Part shown: one piece after another, positions 38,201 to 49,361 of the stretch | Layout of the letters: the number at the start of each line of letters is the position of its first letter | How positions within the stretch are numbered: position 1 is the first letter of the stretch | DNA from: Acridotheres tristis | Lineage: Eukaryota > Chordata > Aves > Passeriformes > Sturnidae | Reading direction: 5' to 3' | Assembly: GCA_037013685.1 (NCBI GenBank) | Contig: CM072884.1 | Coordinates: 110,772,048 to 110,836,047 of the forward strand | Length of the DNA stretch: 64,000 nucleotides | Position numbers and translations under genes: made by a program | Notes under the pieces: model-generated | Told to the model about the DNA's origin: nothing | Databases searched by the model: none | Seen by the model: the letters and a program-made list of their open reading frames with translations, nothing else

Positions 38201-39699
38201 TGAGCAGAGGAGCCAAGTGCTCCTCTGGCTGGCTGAAATGTTGAGATTTAGGTTGTTTTTATGTTTCAGAGCTGTCTGGATGTGGCTGTGATCAGCCCAG
38301 GGCAGTTCATGGCCTCCTCCCACACAGGTCACTCCTGCAGTCCTCTGCTACCCAAATCCTGCCCGTGATGCCCAGTACAAGTATTCCCAGTGGGGTGTGA
38401 AGAATGTCCTCACTTGCTCTCCAGGTTCCTATAAAGCACTGAAACACAGCTCTGTTATCCAGAAAGAAATAGCCAATGCAGCAGTTCAAACATAAAATGA
38501 AAAAAGGGTATAAAATAAGAAAGGAAAAAAGTGTGGGTTTGTTTTTGTTTTTTATTATTGTTTAAAAAAATTCTCCAGCTTGTTTATTTTCTTTTAGATT
38601 ACTTATTTTAAGGAATAAAGTGTTTGCTGACAGAGGCATGAGACCTTTTATAGGCTAAAATAACAGCAATCTGTCTCCTCCTGTAACTCTGTGACAGCTA
38701 CTGAATCAATGGCAATAAAGCATCAATGGTTAACGCTGTACAGTTTATTCTGGAAAAAAACAGCTGTGAGGGTGGTTATTGTGATCCCATAGTTATGGAC
38801 AAAAGGGAACTTGGTCTACAACTGGTCACTTGGCACCTCCTTATGCAGAAAAACATGGCAACTCAAACCAACAAGGTTAGAGCCAGACCCAGAGAAGATT
38901 TTGGAGCTCAATGGCAAAAATTCCTGACCTGGACACCGCTTTCCTGTTTGACCTTGAGAAATGACTTCAATCTCTGATAAAGGCAAGGCTGTTGGTATTC
39001 TCCCAATGGTAAAATGGGAATAGCATCAGTTTTTGATCAGTTATTTGAAGGTGCCTGATGGAAGGCACTGAGCAGGTATTGATTTATAGGAATTCTATTC
39101 ATACTTTCCCCATAGGAATAGGAGGGTCAGCATTGTGAGAGAACTTGCACGTGATGTGAAGTAACTTGGTTTTCTGGTTTGATTGGTCTGGGTTGCTTAC
39201 AGATAAATCCTAGTTTGGTATGCAGTGAAACAGCATTTATTTTTTTGCTAATAATATTACTTAGTACTAAATTTTAAACTTTGTCGCATCTCTGAAAATA
39301 ACAGAAAGTACTAGTTCTGAAAAGAGCTGGGAACTGCTAGTAAAATATTGCATCTGTTTAGATTGCATTTTAAACAGGATTATTCATTAAGAGAGAGACA
39401 TGGACACATTCCCTGAAACAAGACTGGTTTAAACACAAGATAGAATTTTGCCAACAATGAAAGAAGAAGTCATTTTAAAAACTCTCCTAATAAAAAAATC
39501 AATGATGTTGCTTATTTAGAGGAAGGAGCTGGGTTGCAGAATTTGTTTTTGTTCAGAAAAACATTGATGGTGAGATGTGGAGTGATGGGCAATAGGCAGC
39601 ATGTCTGGAGCAAGGTCACTCATTAAGATTAGGGTTCATTTGCTGTGGGCAGCTTATAAATGACATAAGTGTTAAGTGTAGGACACAGGTGGAACTCCA
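35261..39699. other. Intergenic sequence, no gene seen
   Basis: A 188-codon frame at 36243-36809 runs through T-rich sequence and shows no domain, so it is rejected as a gene. Short A/T runs lie near 36.85 and 37.2 kb. Confidence 0.5.
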
Positions 39700-40390
39700 G
39701 AGCTCAGCTGGTCCATTCCCCTGAAGAGGATCAAACAGACCTTGATGATTTTAGACAAATTTCTCTAACACATTCTTAGACCTCCAGTGATGGAGAATTC
39801 CTGCAGCAGGAATTCTACTGTCCTCCTTCACCAGGCTTTCCAGTAAAATGTTTTTCCTAATGTTTTAATCTTTCTTGCTGTGAATTAAACCTTCTCTCCT
39901 AGATACTATTTCCACAAAGAACAGGTTATTCCCTTCCTGTGTATGACAGCTTTCTATCTGAAGATGGCTACCTGGTACATTTTCCTCTGCTTTCAGCTGC
40001 ATATCCCAGTTCTTTCAATGTTTTCTCCCCTTTCGACTATTTTCTTTTACTCCACACTTTCCTGGAGTGCAGTGCCCAGCCCAGCTTCATTCTTGCCAGT
40101 GCTGGGTAGAACAGAAGGATTGATTCCTATCTCAGAAACCTTATTTTCGTTTCTGTATCTCAGTGTGACACTTGCCATTTTCACAACAGTGTGACACTGC
40201 TGACTCATGCTCGGTTTGTCATTGACTGGAACACCTACACCCATCTTTGCAGAGCTGTTACCTAACCTGCTTCTCCACATCCAGTATTTGCACTGTCTGT
40301 TGAGTGTAGGATATTGCAATTGCATTTATTGAACTTCATTTCATCTCCCTATTTTGCAAGTTTGCGAACATAATTTTACGTTCCATGTGC
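39700..40390 (-). mobile_element. Ancient CR1-type LINE (amniote-wide subfamily)
   Basis: The sequence is degraded but keeps the order of an old amniote CR1. In plus orientation these are AGCTGGTCCATTCCCCTG, ACCTCCAGTGATGGAGAATT, TTTTTCCTAATGTTTTAATC, CAACAGTGTGACACTGCTGA with ACTCATGCTCGGTTTGTC, and a TTGAACTTCATTTCATCTCC end block. This pattern resembles CR1 copies known from crocodilians and turtles rather than the young bird subfamilies nearby. It was probably present before modern birds diversified and could have been exapted, though nothing shows that here. Boundaries are approximate. Confidence 0.8.
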
Positions 40391-40577
40391 CTCTAGTTTC
40401 TTCCAGCTTTATTCCATGGTCATAGCTATGAATGAAAACACAGAGCTGGAGTGAATCTGGGTTATGTCTACATAGACATGTCTACATAGCTCCTCCTAGA
40501 CTGGGTTTTTGCAACTTGCTTGTGTACATGTTATATCAAATAAAAATTCTTATTAAAATCAAAAGAGAGGACACAGC

Positions 40578-40920
40578 ATCACAGAATCACAAAATTGTTT
40601 GGGGTGGAAGTGATCTCAGAGATCATCCAGTGCCACCTCCTACCATGGCAGGGACACCTTCCACTGTCCCAGGCTGCTCCAGCTCCAATGTCCAACCTGG
40701 CTTTGGGCACTGCCAGGGATCCAGGGGCAGCCACAGCTGCTCTGGGAAATCTCTGCCAAGGCCTTATCATTCTCATAGTATAGAATTTTTTCCTAATATC
40801 TGATCTAACCCTACTCCCTTTCTGCTTGAAGCTGTTTCCCCTTTTCCTGTCACTACAGCCTCTAATAAATGGTCTCTCTCCATATTTCTTGTCTGCCTCT
40901 CCTGCATTCAAAAGACCCTT
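40578..40920 (-). mobile_element. CR1 LINE, 3' fragment of about 340 bp
   Basis: The tail ATCACAGAATCACAAAATTG is followed by GGTGGAAGTGATCTCAGAG, CCATGGCAGGGACACCTTCC, CAATGTCCAACCTGG, CCTAATATCTGATCTAACCC and a degraded CCTCTAATAAATGGTCTCTC block. It starts only about 190 bases right of a much older CR1 in the same orientation. Confidence 0.95.
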
Positions 40921-41671
40921 ATCCTTTCACAGATAGAAATGAGACTGACTTGAAGTAAAAACATTTCTTCTCATTTTTCTAGGGAAGATTTGATGCAAAA
41001 GGGCATTTACCATTCTGGTCTTCTTGACTCTTCTGACAGTCACTTTCCCTTCCTGTTAAATAGCAGAGCAACACTCTCCTTGTTTATAGTGAACAAAGCT
41101 TTTCTCACTCTCTATTAGTGTATTTATGGAATGTTTCTTGTTACCCTCTATGTCTCCTAATTATGGCTTTCTCCTTTATCCTTATGTGCTTATGTTTTCC
41201 TTTTATACTTGTCCTTGGCAATCTGATTTAGTCCCCATCTATTGGGTTCCTCTGACTTCTGTCTGACATCAATGAGCAGCTCATGATATATCTTAATTGG
41301 TCCATTATGCATGGTAGCAGAATGAAGGATAAACAGTTTCAGCTCCTGATAATTTTTGCCTAAATTGCTGCTGTGCAATAAGGGTCACTCACTGTAAACC
41401 TTTATCATTCATCATTTTGGAAGCTTTGACAAGGTGAATGTCCAGGACTCGCTTTTCTCCCCTCACGCTCCCTCTCACTGCAAAATCATAACAAATGCCT
41501 ATCCAAAAATTCCTGGCTGTGATTAGAAGTAGGGTGACCTATGGTTTATTCTGCTGTTCTGCAGAGATAGACCTCTGCTAGTGCTCTGTGTCCAAAGAGG
41601 TGCCAAATGTTCTCTTTGCTCCACACATCTTAGTGGCTCATAATTGACAGGCACTGATCTCTTCTCTCTGT

Positions 41672-41914
41672 CACCAGGGACAGGACCCAAGGGAATGGCT
41701 GGAGCTGTGTCAGGGAAGGTTTAGGTTGGGTGTTAGGGAAAGATTCTTCCCCCAGAGGGTGTTTGGGCACTGGAACAGCTCCCCAGGGAATGGTCTCAGC
41801 ACCAAGAGTGACGGAGTTCAGGAGGTGTTTGGAATTGTGGTGGAATTGTTGGGGATGCAGGGTCAGGATCCTTGTGGGTTCCAGCTCAGCATACTCTATG
41901 TTTCTATGATTAAT
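41672..41914 (+). mobile_element. CR1 LINE, distinct subfamily, 3' fragment
   Basis: It carries ACCCAAGGGAATGGCTGGAG, CAGGGAAGGTTTAGGTTGGG, the GAAAGATTCTTCCCCCAGAG block, GGAACAGCTCCCCAGGGAA and the tail near TCAGCATACTCTATGTTTC. This block order matches a CR1 lineage different from the CCATGGCAGGGACACC-type copies in the window. About 240 bases, 5'-truncated. Confidence 0.88.
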
Positions 41915-44702
41915 AACAACACTGAATCAACCCAAGAGCTGCCTTCAGTCTGTGTTTTGGTTTCAGATCCACATTTGAACTTCCAGGGCTCAGTGTGGTG
42001 AGATGATGGCTGTGGTTTTACGCTAATGATGATCGTCTGCAACTCCCACAGGGCGAGCAGAGTGGTTTTTATTAAGTGCTGTAATTCAGCATCTCATTGC
42101 ATATGAAAATGAAAGAGATTAGTGCATTTGTGCTGAACATATTTCCACATCAGTAAAGTGAGGGTGCGGTGACAAGACAGCTCCAAACCCAATTAGCTGC
42201 AGTGAATCCCAGAGATCTGGCCCTGTCTTGTCTGAGGAATGTCACCTAACATTGGAACATGTGTTACCAGGAAACACAGAGCCTGATCACGTCAGGAGCC
42301 TTCAAGGAACCGGTGTTCAGACAACCTGCAGCTCCTCTGCCAGCAGGTATGTGAAAGGAAACACAAGGTAACCTGAGATAACTCATTTTCAGGGCTTTAA
42401 ATCAATGCAACTCATCGAAATCCTCCAACAAAAACCCTTTGAAAATGGAAATAAAAAAGAATACGACCATAGATGACTAATTTCATTAGTTTGACTAATG
42501 CTCGTCGGGGATTCTGGAGATTTAAAGCACCATATGAAGCTGAGTATTCTTTTAGACTGCTGCAGGGTTGGATAAATGATCTCACATTTCTCACCTGCCC
42601 ACACTCTGTGTTTCCACCCCCTCTGCTCACAATCTGGGTTTTGCTACTCTCTCTGGCCTAATGTCTCAGCATGTTCTGACTCCTTCTGGGTGCCAAGACG
42701 TTCTGAGGAACGGGCTAGAAATAAAGGCAGAGGCAGATCCATGTTTACTTTGTACTCAGACATTATGTAATTTCTATGGATCCTAACAGATGCAGGAAGA
42801 GACACATTTGTGGGGCACTGGAAGTATATATTCATTTTTCTGTGGAGTGTACTTGATATTGAGCTGGAACTCGTTTTCTTGGAAGACAGTGCTCAAAGCA
42901 AGGACCAGAACAGTCCTTTGTACAGGAGGGGTTTGTAGCAGAGGTTTCTTGAACATTGTTGTTAAACAAGCAGGAGAGTGCTGCTTGATGCCTCTTAAAG
43001 CCCTCATTTTGCAGAAAAAAATAATCCTGCAAGGCCCCATAATTTGGTTAACTACTCAGGCCTGACACTGAATCCTTGGAGACATCATGAAGAGGCCTTC
43101 ATTCTGCAGCAAACAGATTGGCACTGCAGTGATGATAATTGTAATTATCGTGAGCATAATAAATAAATGGCAATGCATTTTGCTAGCTTTAGGAGACTGA
43201 GTAATCTGGCAAACAGCTTGCTGCACTCTATCACACAATAATGATATTCACTGCCAGCCCAGGAAGTTTACCTAGGGGCTGTGACTCATGTTTGTTTTGA
43301 AAGGCACAGCATTAAAGGCCTGTGAATTATGTCTGTTGTGAAGAACACTGCATTTAAGTAATTACAAATGCAAAACTAAAGCAAATCCACCAGGCGGGGG
43401 AAAAAAAAAAGAAAGAAAAAGGCAAGCTAATTGATCTCCCTGTTTCACACACTTTCAGTCCTTGTTTTTCTTCATAAAAATTTTGCCACTGGGGTGGTTT
43501 TCTTGGGATGGTTTAATTTCTGGTGCATCTTCTGGGGTCACTCTCTGGTCACTGGATGACTTTTACTATAGCATCAGGGTTGCTCTGACTCTGGGAGCCA
43601 GCCCTGGATGAGCCTGAATTTAAGGAATGTCAAGGCTTTTCCTGACCTGCTACTTGGGCAGATAAACTGTGACAGAAAAGGTAAGTGAATTCCTGGGGAT
43701 GTAGCAGGGAGATGTCAGGGACACATTAAACATGCATTTGTCTGAGAAATTGCAGATGTTTATGTTTTTCTTTAATGAGAAAGGTTATTATAGGAATGGT
43801 TTCTCCTGTTGTTTCTCTCACCTGGAGGTTACTTCATCAGCAAACAAAAGGTCACCTTGGAGCTCACAGGACTTCCAATGCCAGTGTCCTGCAGGCTTTC
43901 CTGCTGTAACAAGCACAGCAAGAGTCCTTAAAAGAAGGTGCAAAACCTGAAAAGACATTGAAATCACAGATAAATAGTTAGTCAAGTATGAACGGTAGAA
44001 GAGAAATGCTTTAGTATAGACTCTAATAACCAAGAGGAAAATATAATTCTGAGTATTTTTTTTTCTTTAAAAGTTGCTCCCTGGACATGTTGTATACAGA
44101 CCACTGAAAAATTAACTTTTGCTTCTGATCTTGCAAACAATCAGGCAGGAATTTAGCAGCTTTCCTGAAGTGGGACCAGAGCAGGGAATAGATGATAACT
44201 CCAGTCATTCCTCGTGTGCTGAACTGTAGGTTTTCCTGCTGTGGTCCCAGAGCTGTGGCAGGTGAGCTGCCATGGCAGGGGGTTGCCTGACCCATGGACT
44301 TGCTCCAGCAGCTTCTCCTGCCTGCTCTGTGCTCCTCTGGTTCATGCCACACCATCCAGCATGCCTGGGATTTCACCAGGTGCATGACTTTGCAGATAAA
44401 CTGGCAGATTTATAATTTTTTTTAATCAGCAAACCCTGTTACCTCTGCCAGCCTTCTAATTTCTCACCCGAATTTTGTTTAGAGTTACTGTCAACCTTTG
44501 CTATTGCCAAGTTTTTAGTCAAGATGAGACAGGCTAAAATAGGCATTGAAGAGTAATGCATAAGATTTTGGAAAATAAGTTAGAAATCTTTCACATTTGC
44601 CTTCTAGCTTCTGAGTTATTCATAGCACATTTGCTTGGCTCTTCCGTGAAAATGTTGAGGCTGGAAATTGTTTTGGAAAAACAAGTGAATTAAGGTAGTG
44701 TT
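41915..44702. other. Intergenic block of unique sequence, possible regulatory DNA
   Basis: Apart from a short A-rich run near 43.4 kb, this interval has no recognised repeat. It holds several TAAT/ATTA-rich, complex segments listed separately as candidate conserved elements. No coding frame of note. Confidence 0.45.
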
Positions 44703-45112
44703 ATGGAATCATAGAATCCTAGAATGATTTGGGTTGGAATGGACATGAAAGATCATCCAGTCATGCCATGGGCAGGGACACCTTCCACTGTCCCAGGTTA
44801 AGCAGAACTGCATCCAGCCTGGCCTTGGACACTTCCAGGGATGGGGCAGCCACAGCTTTTCTGGGCAGCCTGTGCCTCACAACCCTCACAGAAAATAATT
44901 TTTTCCTAATATCCCATCTAAACCTACTCTCAAGGTGAAGCCATTCTCTCTCATCCTGTCACTCCAGGCCCCTGTAAATTGTCTCTCTCCATCTTTCTTG
45001 CAGGCTCCCTTCAGGCACTAAAAGGCCACAATTAGGCCACCCCAAAACTTCTCTTTTCCAGGCTGAACAATACCAGTTCTCCCAGCCTTTCCTCCTTGCC
45101 TCCTAGACTTGA
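44703..45112 (-). mobile_element. CR1 LINE, 3' fragment of about 410 bp
   Basis: The tail GGAATCATAGAATCCTAGAA leads into GATTTGGGTTGGAATGGAC, a CAGGGACACCTTCCACTGTC block, CCTGGCCTTGGACACTTCC, TTTTTCCTAATATCCCATC, TTCTCTCTCATCCTGTCACT and CTTTTCCAGGCTGAACAA. It is among the longer copies here and moderately diverged. Confidence 0.94.
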
Positions 45113-48100
45113 GGCATGATGGAAAACGCCCAGGCTGACCAGGGCAAACTTGAAACTGCTCTTGATGCTGGGTCCCCTGGTACCTCTGACATGGGCAACA
45201 AACCCCTATCAGATGGCCCAGTGGCACCATTTCAGCTCTGTGACCTGTTCTTCTCCCAGGTCTTTGTGATTTCTCGAGGTCTGAGGTGATGTGTTCCCTT
45301 CCTGCAGGAAGCAAGATACTCAGAAGTTCACTTGAATTTTTTGTGCATTCTCACAATATGCTGTTTGGTTTTTTTTCCCTAGCGCATGTAGAACAATTAA
45401 TTTGGTGTCTCATCTTATATCAGGGTTAATTAGAGATATCTGGTGTTTGGTATGTGCAGCCTTCCTTCTTTCAGAGAGGCTGACATGAATATATAGGAAT
45501 GCTTTCAGGAGCATGATCTGTTACTGCTGTGTGTCATTACTGTGTGGTATCCGTTTCTGCATTTTACATTATCTATATAAGACATCTTATTCATTTTGAT
45601 TGTGTTCATTTAATAGAAAACATTGAGAAAGTTGAAGAGTTGCACAGGTTAAGGGCTGCAGTAACCACTGAAAGTTCACACAGCAATAACAAATTGTCTC
45701 TTGTCACCAAGGAGTGCTGTCTGCTTAACTGTAGTGAATGTGGAGTAATATGTGCTAAAAGCAATAGTTCAAAAATACATTTCCAGTTTATTGGATGGGA
45801 GCTCAATAATAATCCCTTGCTGTGTGTTTTGATTCACAGTTCCATTATGGAAACTGCCGATTTCTCTGCCAAAGTCTTGGCTCAGAAGATTCACAGTTGA
45901 TCCCTGTGAAAAACAGGTGATTGGATTTTACTCTCATTATCTTGCCTCTAGTTGAGTTGCTTTAAAAGTATGATTCTGGCAAAGAAGAAAGGATGGATTT
46001 TAGAACTACCCTTTAAGCATCAGAAATCAGAAAGAGACTACTTGGGCAGGAAAATGGCCAAGATCTGCCTCTGGAGCAGTTGATGCTGGCCAGTGTCAGA
46101 GCCCAGAGGCTGGAACAGGAGGGCTTTGGATTTCATCAGGTTCTTTCTGGTAAAAGAATTATCAGCAGGATAAAGACCTAAACCTAAGCCTAAGACATCT
46201 GGGTAAATAAAATTCAGAGTGGAAAGAGTACAGACTGGAGGAGAAGCCAGAGAAGGAAAAAAAGATTGGCGTGGAGAAGGGATTTAAGGAGGACAGCTTT
46301 TCATTACCTGTTCATGTGTAAAAAAACCAAAACAGGCAAATTAATGACAAGAGAAGGAAACAGCTGAAAATGCATGTGAGTCTTTTTTAGTTTGTTGGCA
46401 AAACAAGAACTGCCTGAGACTTCTGATAACATTCACTGTAGACTTTAGCAAGAAAGTTGCAAAGTACTGGAAGAAGCTAATGATATGCTAATTTTTAGAA
46501 ACTTTAATAGATTTAACCGCAGAAACTTTAAACTGGCTCATTTGATATGAATTCCAGGAAGATTCCCAGAAAACCTTTTGCCTCACCTTGAGTAAGGCAA
46601 AAATTAAAATGTGGTTGTGTAGTGCTGTCTCATCCAACATTCCCTCCAGGCAGAATAAGTATTCTCCAACTTCATCGCTTTTAATAAAGCAAGAAGTCAC
46701 TGTTGATGTGATTTTCTCTGATTTCTGAGAGGTATTTGAAAGGTCCTGTGGGCCCCTTTGATAAAAGAAAAACCAGTACAAAGGCAGCAAACCCACAAAC
46801 GTGGGTTAAATTGTTCTTGTTCTTGGAATATGGGAGTGAATGCAGGTAGTAAGGCTGTTAACATCAGGATTCTCCAGGAATCTGCTCTTGGTTCAGTCTG
46901 TTAAGTATATTCAGAGCTAATAACAATAAATCTCAGGTGAGGGCACAGCCATGAATAAACAGAAAAAAGAGCTGGTTACGATACAGCCTTGCCTCGATCT
47001 CTTGAGGAGCAGCATCCATCTGAACAACATGGATTTTACAAATGTGACATGCCAGGGCACACATCCAGGGACAGAGGCAGGAGTTCTCACTCCTAGGATG
47101 GGGCAGCGCATTCCCAGGGCGGCAGATCTGGAAAGCAGGCAGAGGCAGGAGCAGGTAATCAATCAGGCATGAGCTGTGGTGCAGAGGCATTGCTAAACAG
47201 CAATGAGAGAAGGAGGCAGGGGGCAGGACTTCTGATTATTAGCGAGATCACCTCGGGAATGCCATCTGCTCCAACGTCAACGCCTCGGCAGAGGGATGGA
47301 TGTTGACAACTCGGAGGTGACAAACCGTGCGAGGTCTGCGCAAGTCGCCTCTGCAGAGGGGAAGGTGCAGCTCCCAAATATTAGTAAAGATAACAACAAA
47401 AAAAAAAAATACAGCCTTTGAGGTATTAAATGCTTCATTCTGACAAAAGCTGGCGATGTCAAATGACTTGAAGTTTCAAAGGTACAGAATTCCTGTGGCT
47501 GTGGGAGCGTAAATCAGATTAGCAGGTGCTCCCGCGCCTCTCGGAGCATTTCTACTTAGGAGCTTAGACATGAAGCCAAGAATATTAATTTTATTGACTG
47601 GCTCTGAAATTCTTCTTTGGAATCAGGGAATATCAACAGCAAGCTGGTTTTGTCACACACCTTGAAGTCATCTCAGAAGAATCTCTTGTTTTTCAGCTAA
47701 AGGCACCTGGGATCCTGCGAGTCATCCTTGCCTTAGCTGTGTGCACCCTTACACAAAAGGATTGACCTGTTTGTTCAAAAAGCCCAGCATCAGCTCCAGC
47801 AGAGCAATCTGCTTCCTATGCCAGCCTTCCGAGCTAATCTGAATCCTGGTATTGCAGCCTTTCCTCTCTGCTCTGCCCAAATCTGGAGTTTTCATCTGAA
47901 TATTCCTAATTTTTATTTATTTATGAATATTTATGAAATGTTTATTTGGCTAGGGGTCCCGAGTTAACATCTTTGAGTTACACTTTGTCAGGGTATTAAC
48001 TTATTAATATGGCAGAATAACTGTGTTTCCTCCCCTCCTAGCACTAAGCAATCAGACAAGGGAAAATGTCAAGTTTTTGGCCATATTTGACACAGGAGTT

Positions 48101-49303
48101 CAGCACAGCTTTCTGATTTTTTCCTTCAGATACATTTAGCAGCATCTATTCAAGGAGCTGTGCAGAGATTCTGTGAGTACTTTGGCACATTCTCTTGCAA
48201 TCCCAACACTGCTCTTTGAGGGAAAGGCACCACAGAAATATTTCAGGTGCCATGCTGCCCGTGAATCGTGCAAAATGCTCTCGCTCCAGTGAGAGTTTCT
48301 TTTAAACAGTGTGTTTTTTCCCTGCAATCTTGGACTTTTAAGTGTTTTTCAGAGCTCCTGGTCATGGAGGGTGTGTTCTTGAAACAATATCTGGCAGCAG
48401 AAGTGCACACAGAGCTCTCCCTGCGGCTGGCGCACAGGTGAGCAGTGACACCTGCCCTGAAACCATCTGGGCTCAGTGGCAGGACAGAGAAGTGGGGACC
48501 ATGGCAGGGCTGGGACCACACCTTGGGGTGAATTGAATTTCCCCAGTTCACAGAGCAGGGGTTATAAAAATGACAAGCACCAAAGAAAGCAGATGTCAGG
48601 GGTTGTCATGCATGAGGGAATTAAGCCACACCAAGCAGAAGAGGACATGTCACCCACTGGGGCCACTACAGTGTCACATCTGATGTCCCCCCTCACTGAG
48701 ACACTGAAGAAAACCAACAAAAATGTAGGGAGATTGCTAATGGACCACTTGAAGGGAATTGCTGATGAAAGAATGAATCTTTGGTGGCAGATCTGTAAAA
48801 AAAGGAATAGAAGTCTTAGCAGATCAAAAATAAGAAGTGATCCCAGCTTAGACAGTATTTTTTTTTCTTCATAAAATTATTTTTGTGAGAAAACAACTTG
48901 TTTTCCTGCTATTTTTAATTTCCTTCAAGGAGCTGTAGATTTTTTTCTAGAACTCAAACTATGGGCAAGTCTTTTCTGCAAATCTTTCAATTTTCAGCAC
49001 CAAAACCTTTCCTTGTAGAGTGAGGAGAGAGGATATGGGATGAAAAGAAAGCCAACTTGCCTAAAAGTTTCTGGGTATCAAACTGCATCCAGAAAATCCA
49101 CAAAACAACCATTTATTCTGGCCAAATTACAAAAGAAAATCCTTTCTCCTCCCTTGCACTCCCAATTTCCAAGAGCAAACCTGTACCACCACGGGGTGAA
49201 TCATTTGGGTGCCATGAATGTGACAAAGCTGCAGAGGGAGTGACACTGCAGTGACATTGTCCAGGAAAAGGGGCAGGGAGAGCAGTGAGGATGGAGGAAT
49301 GAC
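45113..49303. other. Intergenic sequence, CpG-containing pocket at 47.2-47.6 kb
   Basis: No exon is recognised. A short segment near 47.22-47.57 kb has a clear local rise in CpG over its surroundings. The rest is unassigned. Confidence 0.5.

Positions 49304-49360
<57 letters not shown>
49304..49360 (+). repeat. (CAT)19 microsatellite
   Basis: Nineteen uninterrupted CAT units, the longest perfect trinucleotide array in the window. It yields a poly-Met frame on the minus strand that is not a gene. A perfect array of this length is expected to be highly length-variable. Confidence 0.98.
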
Positions 49361-49361
<1 letters not shown>

